Shown: positions 1 through 15,300, numbered from the stretch's first letter. The stretch is 64,000 bases of DNA from Aurelia coerulea (GCA_039566865.1 CM076959.1:18336501-18400500), one strand, 5' to 3'. Notes: generated by a model not told the origin, from the sequence alone. Translations and numbers: made by a program.

Positions 1-105
1 TGGCTTAGGTTTAAGTTAACTTAGGTTGGCAAAGATTGGCTTAGTTTTAGGTTAGCTAAGGTTGGCTAAAATTGGCTTAGGTTTAGGTTGGCTAAGATAG
101 GATGT
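1..105. repeat. Degenerate tandem repeat of a GGTTGGCTAAG-type unit
   Basis: About four imperfect copies of a roughly 25-bp unit built from TTGGCTTAGGTTTAGGTTAGC. The array is cut by the window edge, so its full extent is unknown. Confidence 0.7.
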
Positions 106-306
106 CTTACAATTTTACCAAATGCATGTTAAAAATTACCGAATTCCAGGTGGATATTTTTGGTTTAAATTTAATAATTCCATTGTAAAGAAATTTAAAG
201 TGTTGTTATTACTTTCTAGCTATTTCTGTTTTTCTGCGGGAAATAGCAACTTAAAGCGACTCAATACTTGGCTTATCTTCTTATGATTTCTTTATTTTCA
301 ATTCAG

Positions 307-352
307 TGTTGCAAATGCGAGATCATGGAAAATCATGCGACCACATGTTCAG
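307..352 (+). CDS. IPO7: IPO7-like exon a (first in window)
   Basis: The acceptor follows TTTTCAATTCAG and the donor is CAG|GTGGGT. The exon begins with the last base of a split codon and encodes [15 protein letters not shown]. This aligns with the importin-7 segment just before the conserved I-R/Q-D-V/I-FPLMC stretch. Earlier exons lie upstream of the window. Confidence 0.85.
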
Positions 353-3300
353 GTGGGTTTATATTGTTATATAACGCAAAAGCTCTTTTTAGCCCCCCCC
401 TATTAAGCTCCCTCACTATTTAGCCCCCTCTATATTTAGCCTCCTCTCTAATAGGCCCCTCCATCATAAGCCAATGTTTTTAATAAGCCCCCTCTCTAAT
501 AAGCCCCCTCTCTAATAAGCCCCCTTTATTTAGCATCCTCTCTATTCAGCCCTCTCTTCATTTAGCCCCCTCTCTGTTATATAGGGCGCAAACCTAGACT
601 TTGAGCCATTTATCAGTTGTAATTTTATTCTTGTAATATTGAACTTTTATTCTTGTAAATTTTTAACTTTATTCTTGTAAATATAAACTATTATTTTATA
701 AAATACAGGTCTTTGATTGATAACAGTAATCTTATTTACTGAACAAATTAACCTGTATAAATATGAAAGATTATTACCCTTATTGTTATTATTATTATTA
801 TTATTATCGTTATTATTATTATTCAGCCCCCTCTTTAATAAGCCCCTCCCTTATAAGCCAAAATGTTTAATAAGCCCCTTCTCTTATAAGCTCCCACTTG
901 CATCACATGCCAGAGTTACCAAAGATTTTCCATTTATTTAGCTGCCCATGTTTGCATGTTGATTTCGATATGGTTTGCCATAAAAGTGTGTCAAATTGTT
1001 TATTTGACTTGAAAAATTGTGTATAGACTCTGCAAAAATTTGGGGTAAAGAACAAAAAGCTAGCATTTATATCCTTGTCATTTGATTTTGTGAATAAGCC
1101 CACCAAAGAGCGATTACGTTCGTGTTATGTGTTATGTTTGAATCAATGGACATTTTCATACATCTTTCAGAAATGTGACGAATTTAACGACGCTCACCCA
1201 ACCGTATCGAATCATAGATGAAAGTATCATCCCGTTTGAAAGTAATCTGGTCTGGAATTGACTGTGGTCTTTGTAATTTTATTTTGATATTTACAAAGTT
1301 CCTTCACAGGGACTTTTCAGAATCATTCCAAAGTAGTGACTAGGGCACTTAAAAGATTCCTTTGTATATATTTCCATGTGATTTGCTTAAATCCGGTCAC
1401 AGAATCACCGAAAATTTGCAGGAAAATTAAAATCCGTCTCAAATTAGATGTCAACTGAGATTTGCGATAACGCAAAATTCCTTTGCAAAATATTTCTATT
1501 GTTGTTATTCGCGGGTATTTGCAGGTGACTTTTAAAGTCCGTCTCAAATTGATGTCAACTGAGATTTGCGATAACGCAAAATTCATTTGCAAAACATTTC
1601 TATTCTTGTTATTCGCGGGCATTTGCAGGTGACATTTAAAGTCCGTCTCAAATTAGATGTCAACTGAGATTTGCGATAACGCAAAATTCCTTTGCAAAAC
1701 ACTTCTATTGTTGTTATTCGCGGGCATCTGCAGGTGACATCTAATTTGAGACAGACTATAGCATTTTGCTGTTGAATTTATTTGTTTTCTTTGCTTTTCA
1801 GGCAATAATTCGAGATATCGTATTCCCATTGATGTGTTATAGCAAATCAGACGAAGAATTGTGGAACGAAGATCCACATGAATATATTAAAGTCAAAAAC
1901 GGTAAGGCTATTCCTGCACATTAAAGGGGATGGATAAGGAATCCATATTCCTCCCTTCGTTGTGGAATTGGGAGTATTTTGAAATTCTACTGAAAATTCG
2001 ATGCAGAATACCGGGTGCGCCAAAATAAACTATGCACGTTTGGCAGGCCACAATAAATCGTACACTGGACCGATTTTGAAGATTTATGACTTGATCTTCA
2101 GCAGAAAGCCTGCATTAGATACTGGGATATTTTGCAAATTTTTTCATTTTCAGTTTTTAGAGCTAAAAGCGAGTTTCCTAAAATTTTAGTTTTCGAAAAC
2201 ATTGAAAACGACAAAAAAACATCAATGAAGTTTTTTAAAGAATCGACATGAATGAACAAAGAGAGAACTTGTTCATGGTGATTTGCAATTTAGAAATCGA
2301 CCAGTTGTAATCTGTTGTACGAGAGTTCGTATTAAACCCCCAAATCCCCCTGTAAACGTTTTCTCTTTGTTCATTCATGTTGAATCTTATAAAATTTGAT
2401 CGACGCTTTTTAATCGCATTCAATGTTTTGGAAAATGAACATTTTAAGAAACTCGCTTCTAGCTCTAAAATCTGAAAACGGAAAAATTTGCAAAAAGTCC
2501 AAGAATCTAATTCAGGTCTTCTGCTAACAATGAAGTCATAAATCCTCAAAGTCGGTCCAATGTACGATTTATTGTGGCCTTCCAAATGTGCATAGTTTAT
2601 TTTGGTGCACCCGGTATTTTGTTTGGAAACAGTCTCTCGATATGTCTCCAGGGCTCTTTGAAGGTGGGAAAACAGGGGAAAGCAGGAAACTACTTTTGGA
2701 TCAAACTGTACCACCATGAATCTCAGATTTCACCATTTAGATTTTAGCCGCTCTTGGCAAAGCATAGGTTCCAAATATTTAAAAAGGTTGGTGTAAAATT
2801 CAATGACCTATTTCTTTGAACCGAGTGGCTTCAAAGAAACTTTTGCTATTTTGCTATGATTCTGCCGTTGGACTTTTCTGAAATCTTCAATACTTTCAGA
2901 ATGTGAGTGTATTTTTTCTTTTTCGTGAATTCAAGAAAAATTTTCAAACATTTTAAAACATCGTAATTTCTAAACTGTTTGATGTAACATGAAATAATTT
3001 CCAAAAAAGGCCTCGTTTATGAATGCCTACAGTATGGTATCAAGCAAAAGTCTATCACTTCTGTGGTTTATGATTTAAAAATTTGATGACGTCACATCCT
3101 CAAATGAGCTGAAATTATAAAATACGCTGTAATCTGAAAAAAATTCAAAGTTTCCGTAAAGTCCAACGGTAAAATTATAGATAAGGAGCTAATTGATTAA
3201 TCAATTAATTTTTCTTCCAGATTTATTTGAGGATTTCCTGTACATTTCACCTGTCGCAGCAGCAAAGAAAGTCCTTATAGACTTGAACACAAAACGAAGA

Positions 3301-6300
3301 GGTGTCCTAGAACCTACAATTCAATTCATCATGGAAGTTTTAAATACAACTCCAGCCGATCCTATGAAAGTTGATGGAGCTTTGCATATGCTTGGTTCTT
3401 TAGCGAAGAAACTCTCAAAGGTCAGTGAGTTACAGTAAAGTCCTGCCTTTACCTCCATAGCACGTGCTAAAGCGTGCAGAAGTTATTGCTGTTAGGCCCG
3501 TGTAAGGCAGAAATGTTGGGCGCGTTTTGAAGGTTTGTTGAAGAGGCTTTCTCGAGAAAATCCTTTATAATTTTAGAAGGGAGCGACCGATTTCAGTCAG
3601 GTAAATTTTAAAATAGATTTGAACATGCCTACCATTAATCTATATATTTGCCGATATCATCGTCTTGATATCCAGGGAGCCGTGACCTTCCAAATGGGGA
3701 TTCTTTTTATTGACTCACCCGGTAGTTTGCCAACTCTTAGTCTTTCTTGAATTTATTTCACAGAGAAAAGAATATAAGAATAATATGGAGATTGTACTTG
3801 TCCGACATGTATTTCCTGAATTTCAAAGTGAGTTCGGATTCTTGCGAGCAAGGGTTAGTATGTCATTCTTAGTACTATATTTATGAGAATCTTTAATTTA
3901 TTTTCCATTTGTATATTGTAAATCATTATTGTGACTCTTCTGGTTTATGGTTTGGAAATTTGATGACATCACGTCCTCAAATGTGTTGAAATATAAACTA
4001 CGCTGTACTTTAGAAAAATAGTCATGATTTTTTATAAGTCCAACGGGAGAATTAAAGATAAGCAGCTAAAGTTTCTTTCAAGCCATTCAATTAAAATGAA
4101 AAATAGGTCATTTAGAAAAACTGCCTGCAAAATATTGCTTTGGAAAAAGCTGCCTGGGAACTTTGTTCCCACGTTCCCATGTTTATGCACGCCTGTAGGT
4201 CATAGAATTTTACACCCACCTTTTTATGCCATTTAAAGATTTGGAACCTGTGCTCTGTATATCTTTGTTTTGATTCAAACCGACGTTTCTCTTTTCAGGC
4301 TAACTGGGTGGTACAACAATTCACCGTATGCCCTTTCAATGACCCAGAGATTCTTGCGCAAACTGTTAATCACGTGATGAATTGTCTTTGTAATGATAAA
4401 GATCTTCCGGTACAAGTGGATGCTGGGATTGCAATCAGTCATATTCTAAATAGAGACGAAGATGGAGGTATGCAAATATTGTTATCTCATTTTTTGTCTC
4501 ATTCTTATCTTCTGAGTAAAGCATTTAAGCTCAATTTTTCAAGCGTATTGCGTCATTTTTTACACAGTTTTACTTGAAGTTTCAGAAGCTAGAAACATTG
4601 ATGTCTCATTTTACAGGTAAAATGAAGTTGCGATAATAGGTTTTAATACATGTAAGTTTTTGTGAGAATGAAATATATAATTTATTATTCCTTTTTCAGT
4701 GATGGCAGCTATAAAACCTCATGTCAGAAACATTGTTGAAAGTAAGTGAAATTACATTCTTTATGTCTTGATTAATATTATCTAAAGTTCAGCTGCACCA
4801 GGTTCTGTCGTGATATCTTTATTTATTTGTGGCCAAGACACGATGAAGGATATCTCAACATAGGGCTCAAATCTTTAAAATGGTCGGTGTAAAATTCTAG
4901 GACAGTTTTCTTTGAATTAAATGGCGTAGAAGGATCTTAGGATTTTTTGCTGTAAATCTGCCGTGGAAATTTATTGATGTCTTGATTAGTTTCAAAATGG
5001 CGGCATTTATTAAATTTGAGGCTATTACGTCATCAAATTTCTAAATCCTAAACTAGAAAAGCTACAGATTTCTGCTTACCACCCTATTGTAGACCTTCAT
5101 AAACTATGGTTTTCTTGAAGGTTATGTCATTTTTCCTCTATCAGTTTAGGATTTAATCAAAAGTTTTTCAAAATTTTCCATGAATTTTTTCAAAAATAAT
5201 TAAATTGCCGTCATTTTGAAACTAATCAAGATATCAATAAATTTCCACAGCAGATTTACAGCAAAAACCCCTTAGTTCCTAGTTCCTTCCAAGCACTTCA
5301 ATTCAAAGAAAATGTCATAGAATTTTACACCCATCTTTTTAAAAATTTGAAAGATTTGAGCCCTATGCTGGATATCTCAAGAAACCTTCATCCTTTTCTG
5401 AAAACAACAGGCCGACAGTTTGAGAGACGTTGTTTTAGAGGTGTTGTTAACGATTTTAAGATAACTTCCGGGTGCGCCAAAATAAACTATGCATGTTTGA
5501 CAGGCCACAATAAATCGTACACTGGACCGATTTTGAAGATTTATGACTTAATCTTTAGCAGAAAGCCAGAATTAGATTCTAGGACTTTTTACAAATTTTT
5601 CCGTTTTCAGTTAGAGGCGAGAGCCTTCATCATATTTAACATAGAAGATCATTGGTCTGTTTTCTTTCGTACAGAGCTGCTGATTTTACTTCGAGAGACG
5701 CACACAGATGAATTAGCTGGAACTATTTCTAAAATGGTTGAAAATTTTGGTGATGAAATGTCGTCAATAGCGTTTGAGCTAACTAGTACATTGGTAAGCA
5801 CATTTTGTAGAGATATTTGGTAATTTGTCTTAAAGGGGCTGTACAAGATTTTTGTAAACAATCGGAAAATACGGGATAACCCGCGCACGTGACTAAAGCC
5901 TTGGGTTTTTATTGGTGCCCAGTTTCATCGCAGCTTCGACGTAAGTTTCATTGCAGTGTTTTCTTGTCTATGTCTATGAAATGTGATGGAACTTTTGATA
6001 TCCATTAAAACGTTCAAATATTCGGAGTTAGAAAAATAGAACAAATCCTCCACTAAAACGTCGATCACCAAGATTGTCGCAGATACTTTGGATTACTATT
6101 CTCTGTGCTAAATCACCATCAGCTATGTTGTGTCTAGCCTAATCTTCTTCTCATGTGCCGTCTACTCGTTGCAGGTAGCCTGCTATGAATTGTCTCCACG
6201 TTCCTCTATCCTGGGCTTATCCTGGCCTGGTCTAGCCTAATAATGCACCGGTTTTATGCAGCATATTTGATACGTGAAACTTTTCTGTTGTAGTGTAAAA

Positions 6301-9300
6301 CATTTTTGGAACTAGTGGAAAGCGAAGAAGATTATGATAGCAAGTCAGTGACTGCTGTTGGGGTACTGGAAACAATAGGATGTATAGTTGGTGAATTAGA
6401 CCAACAAGAAGACGTGAGTCCTTTTGAAATATTATTTTTCTTTATTCATTTAAAAAAACAACTATTTACAAAAACAACACGGCTAATTAACTACGTGCCA
6501 TCCATAGTGTGAAAGGACTTATAGTCAGCGAGTTCCCACTATGTATGGCACTTACAATTGAATTTAAATTTTTCCAATAATAGTCGTAAGAGAGGGACAG
6601 CCCAAGAGCACACAATTCACTATTGTGATTGGCGCTTTAAGATTTGACGAGCAACATGAACAACCCAGAGGTCCTTCGGAGGTCCAGGCTCAAGGAATCT
6701 ATAGTCTTTTCTCAAGTTAAGATGTCAAGTGAAATTGCTGCGAATAAATCAGTGGAAGAGTTGTTCTTGAGCAATTTTGCGTTATCGCTAATCTCACGTT
6801 ATATCTAATAGACCTTTCAGCGATTCCACAAAAGAGCCTGCAATAGACCTCAAGTTAAGATATCACGTGAAATTGCTGCGAATAAAGCAATGGAAGAGTT
6901 GTGCATGAGCAATTTTACGTTATCGCTAATCTCACGTGATATCCAATAGACCTTTTAGCTATTCTAAAAAAGAGCCTGGATCGAACGTTATTTTTATGCA
7001 TTTTTATACGCGACGGTCGGTCGAGTGGCGTTAGAGCTTCGATCACTATTGTGCACATTCGAAAATTCTACATAGTGTAGCAAATGTTGTTCGTTCGATT
7101 CTGATTCTTTTCTGAATAGCTAAAGGTCTATTGAGTGATTTTTATTGTTGTTCACATTCGAAAATTCATCAAATTTTTATCAGATATTTGAAAATATTCT
7201 CAATTCAAAGCCAACTTTCAAGTCCTTGTAGTTTACTTTTTAATGGTCTTTGGGTCTCTGTTCATGTTCGTGTTTCATTTCGACCAATCTTGCAGTCTTG
7301 AAGGGAGCCACAACTTCCACGATCACTATTTGTCTTCAGCATAAGGTTGATCAACTTCCTGAGTTGCTCTAATTTCTAAATTATCTTTTTTCCAGATTAT
7401 GGCACAGTTAGAAGAGCTGGTTTCTCAACTCATTGTCACTGTTTTGGAAAAGGAATATATGGGTGAGTGACTGGCTCACAGATTTGTTCACCTTATTTTC
7501 GATCTGGAATACACTTTTAACTATTCTAAAAACGTCTGCATTGATCGATATTTTTGTACATTTTTATACGAAAGGTTCGACTGAGTAGTGGCGTTAGAGC
7601 TTCTATCACTATTGTGCACATTCGAAATTCTACAAATTCTATCAAAATATCGTTCAATTCAAGCTCTTTTTTTAACAGCTAAAAGGTCTGTTATGAAGCT
7701 TTGTCACACTAATTCGAAGATTCTTTTTGCGTTTACTTGCATACTTGTATATATACAGTAAAAGCTCTATTAAGCTCCCCTCTCTATTAAGCTCCCCCCC
7801 CACTTATATCAAATTCCAGAGGTTACCAAAGATTTTCCATTTATTGAGCTAAATAAGTTTGCATGTTAATTTTTATTTGGTTTGAGATGATATTGTTACG
7901 AATTCATGTATTTAACTGGTAAATTTGTAAAATTGTATGTTTAAACCATAAAATATGGTGTATAAGAACTAAAAAGTGTCCACAATTAGATAAACCCCCG
8001 GGGGCTTAATAGAGCTTTTGCAGTTAGATTCGTGCCCTTATGTATCACTACAAATGTGACCAACTGCAACTTAATCCTTGAAATATGAATTGGGCTGGTG
8101 CAAGGTTGAAAGCTTGCGTTTGCAAAGAGCAAACATATCTAAAGATACTCCATTCAAATCAAAGATGCACACGCGCCATGAACAATGGATATCCAAAGAA
8201 ACAATGCCGTGTCTAAGTGTTTCTTTGTTATATTTATAGACAAGCCTGTTTTCACTGTCCGTTAACCCCTTTAAGTCCGTTAACTCAATATTTGTTTGTT
8301 TATTTTGCAGAATTTTATGAAGACACTTTTTCAATTCTGAGTGAATGCACATCAATAAAAATATCACCAAGGATGTGGCAGCTATTGCAATTAGTTTATG
8401 AAACGTTTCAAAGGGACACCATTGATTATTTTACAGGTTTGTGTCCTTACATGTTTTTTTGTCTACGTCTTTCTATTACTTTTTTGAAAGTTTATTTTGT
8501 GCGCTGATCATTGAAAACGATATTGAGATGGCTGGATCTCAAAGGTTATCGAGTTAACATTTTGAGAGTCATCATGGTGGAGACAATTTTGCAGAAAACA
8601 TGAAACGAGACTGTCAAAGTCTGGAAACGATCTATGTTAAAACTAGTCTACGTAGCAGGAAATGTTTCATTCTGCCCTGATAGTCTCCTTCGTGCTAGAG
8701 AACTGAGAAACTGAGAAATACAGCACAACCGAGAACTGAGAAATACTGAAACTGATCTTTCGCTAACACTTCGAAAAACTAACGACAGGCAAAAGGTAAT
8801 ATCTTTTCGTGGACCTAAGCTTTGGAATCAACTCGAACTTGATCTCAAACAGGCACCCTATTATATAGCATCGTTTTGATTAAATTTTTAGGTTACTTTT
8901 GCCATGGCCCGCTGTAAAGCAGTACTGATGAACTTTTGGGCTGCCGTGTTTAGATAATTAAAAATGAAGTGAAATGATAGTGAGTACCGAAAGAATAGGT
9001 AGCAATTGTCAAGTCAGACCTTTATCAATGAAACCATTGTACGAATCAGCTTTTCTTTAAAGTAAACCACAAATCTTTTCAAAGAAATCCGTGAGAAACT
9101 TGCCTTTGTGACGATAGTTTTTCAGTTTCAGTTTTTTAGTTTTTCAGATAGTTTTTCACGAACAGTGCCACAAATTAACGATCCATGAATAGACGAGACA
9201 CTTTCAAAATCCCAGTGCGACGCTAAGTTTTCTAATGGCTTCATTTGCCCAAGTGTGATTTTTGGCGCGAATTGATGTCATGTGACATGTCGTCTATTTG

Positions 9301-12300
9301 AATAGACGACTTAGGATTTTCTTTACTATCTGATGGACATCTCTCTGGTTTCTTTGGGTATTTATGTTATTCCAATACTAAATATGATTTTCAAGCTCCG
9401 TACGTGAATATCTACTTCAGAAATTTGGCTAGGAATTTTAGGTCTTTGTTATGTTTGTTTTTGTTTTATTTTTATATGCAGTATTCGAGGTTATTTGTTT
9501 GTTTGTTTATTTTTTGACAGAAATGATGCCATGTCTTCATAATTACGTCACGGTTGATCCAGAAGGCTTTCTTGCAAATCAAAGAAACATTGAAATCATG
9601 TATGAAATGACCAAAAAGGTAAGGTTCTGATTTAACATATGAATGAAAGGGGCTGTACAACTTCCAAAAACCATGACTTTCTTTCCCTTATGCAGGCAAA
9701 TAGCAGCAGATACATTGCAAATAAAGATATTTTATATGGGTTTGAACTACGTAGAATGAGCCAGTGCAATCAGATTTGTCGTACCATCAACGATTATGGA
9801 GATACAGCTGGATTCAGATGAGTTCAGCCTAAACACACGAAAGCCCACTGCTGCGGGATTAAGAAATTCGACGGCATGTGTCGTTTGTTTACTAAAATCT
9901 CGTACAGCCCCTTTAAAGAGTTGAATGTACCGTATGTTAATACCAAAATCTGTAGATTTGAGCAGCATTAAAATCTTTTAAAAGGTGGGTGTAATATTGT
10001 ATGACATTTTTCTTTGAATTGAATGGCTTGAAAGAAACTAATGGTACTTTGCTGTAAATCCGCCGTGGAAATCTTTTGATATCGTGATTTTTTTTCAGAA
10101 TGGCGGCAATTTAATTACTTTTGAAAAAAATTCACGGAAAATTTTGAAAAAATTTAAATCATCGTAAATCCTAAACCAATAGAGGATAACAGGTATGACC
10201 TTCATAAAAACCATAGTTCGTGAAGGTCTACTATATGGTGGCAAGCAGGAATCCGTAGCTTTTCTGGTTTAGGATTTAGAAATTTGATGACCTCATGGCC
10301 TCAAATCTAATAAATGCCGCCAATTTGAAACTAATCGAGATATCAATAAATTTTCACAGCAGATTTACAGCAAAAAACCTTAAGTTCCTTCCAAACCATT
10401 TGATCAAAAGAAAACTGTAATAGAACTTTACACCGATTTTTTTAAGATTTGAGCCCTATGTTGATTTGAGCAGTTTTGTGATCTGTGCTTCGTCAAGCCA
10501 GGGACTCTTTTTGGTAAATAAGAAGAGTAAGGGTTCATCGTTGTGACCAAACAATGTAACCATTTCACAGAGTGCTAAAGATGCTATATGTCCAAATTTG
10601 TAAACTAATCTGTAAACACTATTGTTTCAAGCATGTGTCTATTGTTTTCTGCAGTTTGTTTGGTGGCTTCACCCAATCCACCAAATGTCTGTTGTGATAT
10701 TAACTCTGAACAACTCCAAAATTACCGTTTCGGTAAAATTTTGGAGATGGAGTCCCTTGTAGATGGGGTATTTTGGAGATGGAGTAAAAGTAGTACATTG
10801 TCATTTTTGTAATTCAGAAGGGGAAAACGGTCTCATGCGCCAAGACGTTCTCTGACCTCTATAATAAGATTTTTAACCCAATCAATGTTTGGCTTCATCT
10901 GACAGGTGCAAGCGCGCTGTGAACATTTTACAACATGAATAAAATTTTGTGAAATTTCTACAACTGGCGAACGTACCTTCGTAGTTGACTTTACGAAATG
11001 TCTCTTTCAGGTCTTAGGATCTACGTTAGGAGAAGATCCTGGAGAACAAGCGGCAAAGCTAATCGAAGTTATAATTTTACAACACAGAAATGCAATCGAC
11101 CAGGTAAAGATCAATATTCTAATTGCAATTTTAGTTCTTTGTATACTTGTATTAAAGGCACACTGTCGTGGCGCTGATTGGATGAATTAAGACAATGTAA
11201 AAGAATGGAATTAGGCAGGCTTCAGTAATTACGCTGTATACTGAAATTCATCTGACTCCTGTTATTCTCAAAACAAAGTATGACCCAAGAGCATAAAGGC
11301 TTGGTTATTATTCAGAGGCCAGGTCTCTTGTTAGTGATTTCAACATTACAACCAGCCAATCACAGCCATGACAGTGTGCCTTTAATAAACAATAATACCC
11401 AGAAGCTCAAGCTTTTAACAGTTATCGAAGAGCTGAAAAGAAAATATTTATGTATTCATACAAAACATATCCATATAAATAGTCACCTCGCTCTTTGCTC
11501 GAAGAAAAATTATAGCATGTCAAAGTAAAAAATTGCTTGAAGTTGAGAATGAAGAATTTCATAGTTCTGAAAATTTGTGATTATTTGGTTTTCTGCTGCA
11601 AAAATTAAAGAATTTAATTTTATAATACAAGTTTATTTCCTTATACATAAACATAATGCAAGTGTGTTTCCTTATTAATCTCCTTATACAAGTTTATTTA
11701 CCTTGCAGATATTTGTTATTTACTTGAAAATAAATTCAGTGGAATTCATTTCATTACTAATTTTGTTTCAGTGGTTACCAGCCTTCATGATGCTTGCCCT
11801 TGAACGATTAACAAAAGAAGTTAAAACGAGCGAATTTCGAGTCCTTCTCCTTCAAGTGGTGAGTGTAAATATGCCCCATAAAAGTTTCCTGATATATGGT
11901 AAAATTTATGTAAGTAAAATGTAAGTAAAAAAACATCTGACAAAGCTCTGGTTTACCAGAAAATCCTAAATTAACCATGCAACCACAAGCATTGTAATCT
12001 TCATCGATGCCTTACATCCATATTCGAGGAAAGTCTGGAAAGTACTATGAACTGATAGTGAATCATAATAGTTCAGATGATGACCTTTGGTTTTTTCAGT
12101 TTATTATTAATGTTGAAATCACGGTTCATTGTCGTTGGTTTATTTGCAGCGGTAACAAATAACATGAAGGATTTATAAACGCTTTTGAATTTAAAAGAAT
12201 CGCGGAAGAACCAGACTTCAAACTTAAATCGCGTACGAACTTGCTTGTGCTCTCGTATCCTCTTCTATCCTACAGTAAAACCCGTGTATAAGAAACTAGT

Positions 12301-15300
12301 GGGATTAAGAACCTGCAGGCTGAAATTTTGCAATTAGACCCCCATTGTATAAGAACCCGGTCAGCCTGAAATTTGAAATAGGTTCTTATTTGCTTATTTG
12401 TAGAGATCAGGGGTCTTATTCACAACGGAAGTTTGCGGATCTTTTGAAAGAATCTTTTGAAAGCTTTTCTCTGGATTATATAAACATTTCTGAATATCTG
12501 TTGTGAATAATACCTCATAAACTCAAGTGATGTGAACTGACAGTAAATAGTAGGCCTGAAGTTTGAATCTGAAGAAAAGAAATTCCTGAAAGCCCTGAAT
12601 AAAATAAGAACCAATTTAAGAACCTGAACAGCCTCATCTCCCACTAAATACCCAAAACATGAGAACCTAGTTTTTTTTTTTTTTTTTTTATATATTCCAA
12701 TAAAAAGTTACAATATATTTACGAGCTACACTACACTACTTACAGAACTACTCTACAATATGAGCTACCCTACACTACTTACATAATTACCCTACAATAC
12801 TACTACAACGATACCCCAAGGAGCAAAAAAGCAATGTCTACCCTGAGGCCATTAACATATAGATATATAATATAAGAAAAAGAAGAAACTAGTCAAAATA
12901 TAAGACAAGAAAATAAATGACATGAACAAAAAGAACAACTACATAAAATCTACTAGTAAATTACTACTAAACGGGGAAAGGTGGTGGCATGTATGTTAAA
13001 GAACCTAGTTAGGCTGACTTGCAAAATTGTAGGTTCTTATAGGCGGGTTTTTACTGTAATGCAATTTTATTCTTCCATCACAGGTTATCGCTGGTTTATA
13101 TACAAATGCGCCACTTGCATTGAGTGTGCTGGAAAAGACGCAGTTTCCAACATCCAACGAGCCAATCACTGTTCAGTTTATTACGCAATGGTTAAAGGAC
13201 ACCGATTGCTTTTTAGGGTTAGTTCTTTCATTTGCTCCGTTTTCTCTCTTTCTTTCATTTACCTCTTCAATGTTTCAGGGGTTTTTAGATTTGCAGACGT
13301 TATGTTAAGTTCTTAAAATTCTATCTAGGATGGTTTGAGCTGCTCAATTTTCGTTGATTTTTACCGGTAATGGAACCATACATTCAGGATTTTTTCCGCA
13401 CAAAGGGGGGATTGTGCAGCGATCTATGGTAATTGTAGTTATGACTGTAGATATATCGTTTTTTGCGGACAGTGGTTGGGGGCTCTGAAAATTGGTAGTT
13501 TTTGCGGACATCATAAGTGTATGGCCCTTATGGAAATATTTGTACAGACTCTTCCAAAAATAATACAGCATTTCAAAATCTTCAAATGAGTGTCATTTGT
13601 ATCCAATCTCTCGATTTACAGTTTTCGTTAACCATTGCAGTAATTATGATTTAGTGATTTTTTTTGACAGAAAATATAACCTCGCACTTTCTCAGAAGCC
13701 TGGCTTCTTTGCTCGCAGCAAACATTTCAGCCCTCATAGACTGAATTTTTATTTTTTAACGTATATATAATATTAAGTCACATGAGATAGGCCTAACCTG
13801 TTTGTTTATCCTGTTGCAGAATGCACGATCGAAAGGCGTATGTTCTTGGCATGTGCTCATTACTAATGATTCCAAGTAAAGACAGACCTGCAAATGTGAA
13901 TATGTTAGCACAACAATTCTTGCCGTCACTTATCCTAATTTTCAAAGGATTACAAGAAACTTATGATGGTATGTTTTTGCGTCTTATTTTTCTTGTTCAA
14001 CTGAACTTGCTGAAATGTTGCTGAAATGTTCTATATTCAATCTGCTCATGTTTGTCTGGACTCAATAATTAAGCTCAGGACAATAGGAGATAGATTGCCT
14101 TTAACTACAGTAAAGCCCACCTTTAAGGAGCCAACTATTTTACTTTTATCCTGTTGTTCTCCGTTCATATTTAGCCTGTTGTTGTCCTATTGTTCTAACA
14201 AAAATTCAGGGTCTGAGTTTGTACGTTGTAAATTATTTTAAAGGCGGACCTTCGTTGTACTAGGTATCCAAAAATAAATGTAGATACATTTGAAAATTAA
14301 TCACAATTAGATCACATTATCAATCTTCAAACGTTCTTTTTAGGTTAATAGATGAAAACAAAATTATGTCTTCACTGGTACATGATCATTGGTTTTTAAG
14401 GGGCCTATTTCAGAAAATTTCACATACTGCCAGCACGGAATGACCGATTTAAGCCTGCTAAATTTTAGAACCTAATGAACATGTTTGCTCTTGATAAGAC
14501 ATTTTTTGGCAATATTATTTATGGTTCTGATATATAGGGAACAGTGGCCGTCAAATGTTTTTTTATGGCTCACTTGGTAGCTGGCTCGCTTGTTACTGAT
14601 CGCCGAAGATGTAAATTATTCATTCTCATCTCTTTCAGAAATTACAGCTGCTGATGAGGGTGAAGATGAAGCCGAAGGTAAATTGCCTCTCTTTGATTTC
14701 GCTATTGAATTTCCAAATAGAGAATGCAGCTACTTTCGCTCCTGGGAAATAGGGAGTCGGTCTCCGTAGGTTTTGGTTTAGCTCAGATTGATTTGCAATC
14801 AGGGGTAAATTTTCTTCCAGGTTTTATGAATGTTTACTTGGGAGATCTAAAATTGGCCCTCACAAGGCAAAGATAGAAATGTGTATTAAACCCGCATAAA
14901 AGCACAATTGCTATAGGGTATCACTAATTTTCTTTTGCTTGGTGAAGAGTCGTAAAGAACAAAAGATGATAAGCAACCTGTGGACAAAACATGTCATGCT
15001 CTCTGCGTGCTATAGCAAACATTTAGCAAGGTCTTTTTTTCTTTAATCACCTTATCTATCAAGTATTTTTATTGTGGTGCCTGTTTAGTCCTCATTTATA
15101 TCCACTCTCGGTTGCATTCATGTGATTCCAAATCCTCTTATTACCCTTCTATTCTCATCGTCCTTTCCTTTTCTCTACTTGGTCTATTTGTTTACCTAAA
15201 ATTTGATCCTCACCCTGGGTTTTCCAACTCGAATGAAAGATTATTCATCCCTGTTTGCAATATCTAATGATAATATAATAATAATATACATGTTTGTACA

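Noticed and set aside
2235..2717. 160-codon minus-strand frame across the 2009-2616 palindrome
   Set aside because: It is produced by the palindromic element. The same arm gives a partial frame on the plus strand, and no protein family is recognised.
5347..5823. 158-codon open frame running through a family D end, a CCGGGTG element and exon g
   Set aside because: Only the last part (5675-5793) is importin coding sequence. The rest is transposon sequence upstream of a good acceptor.
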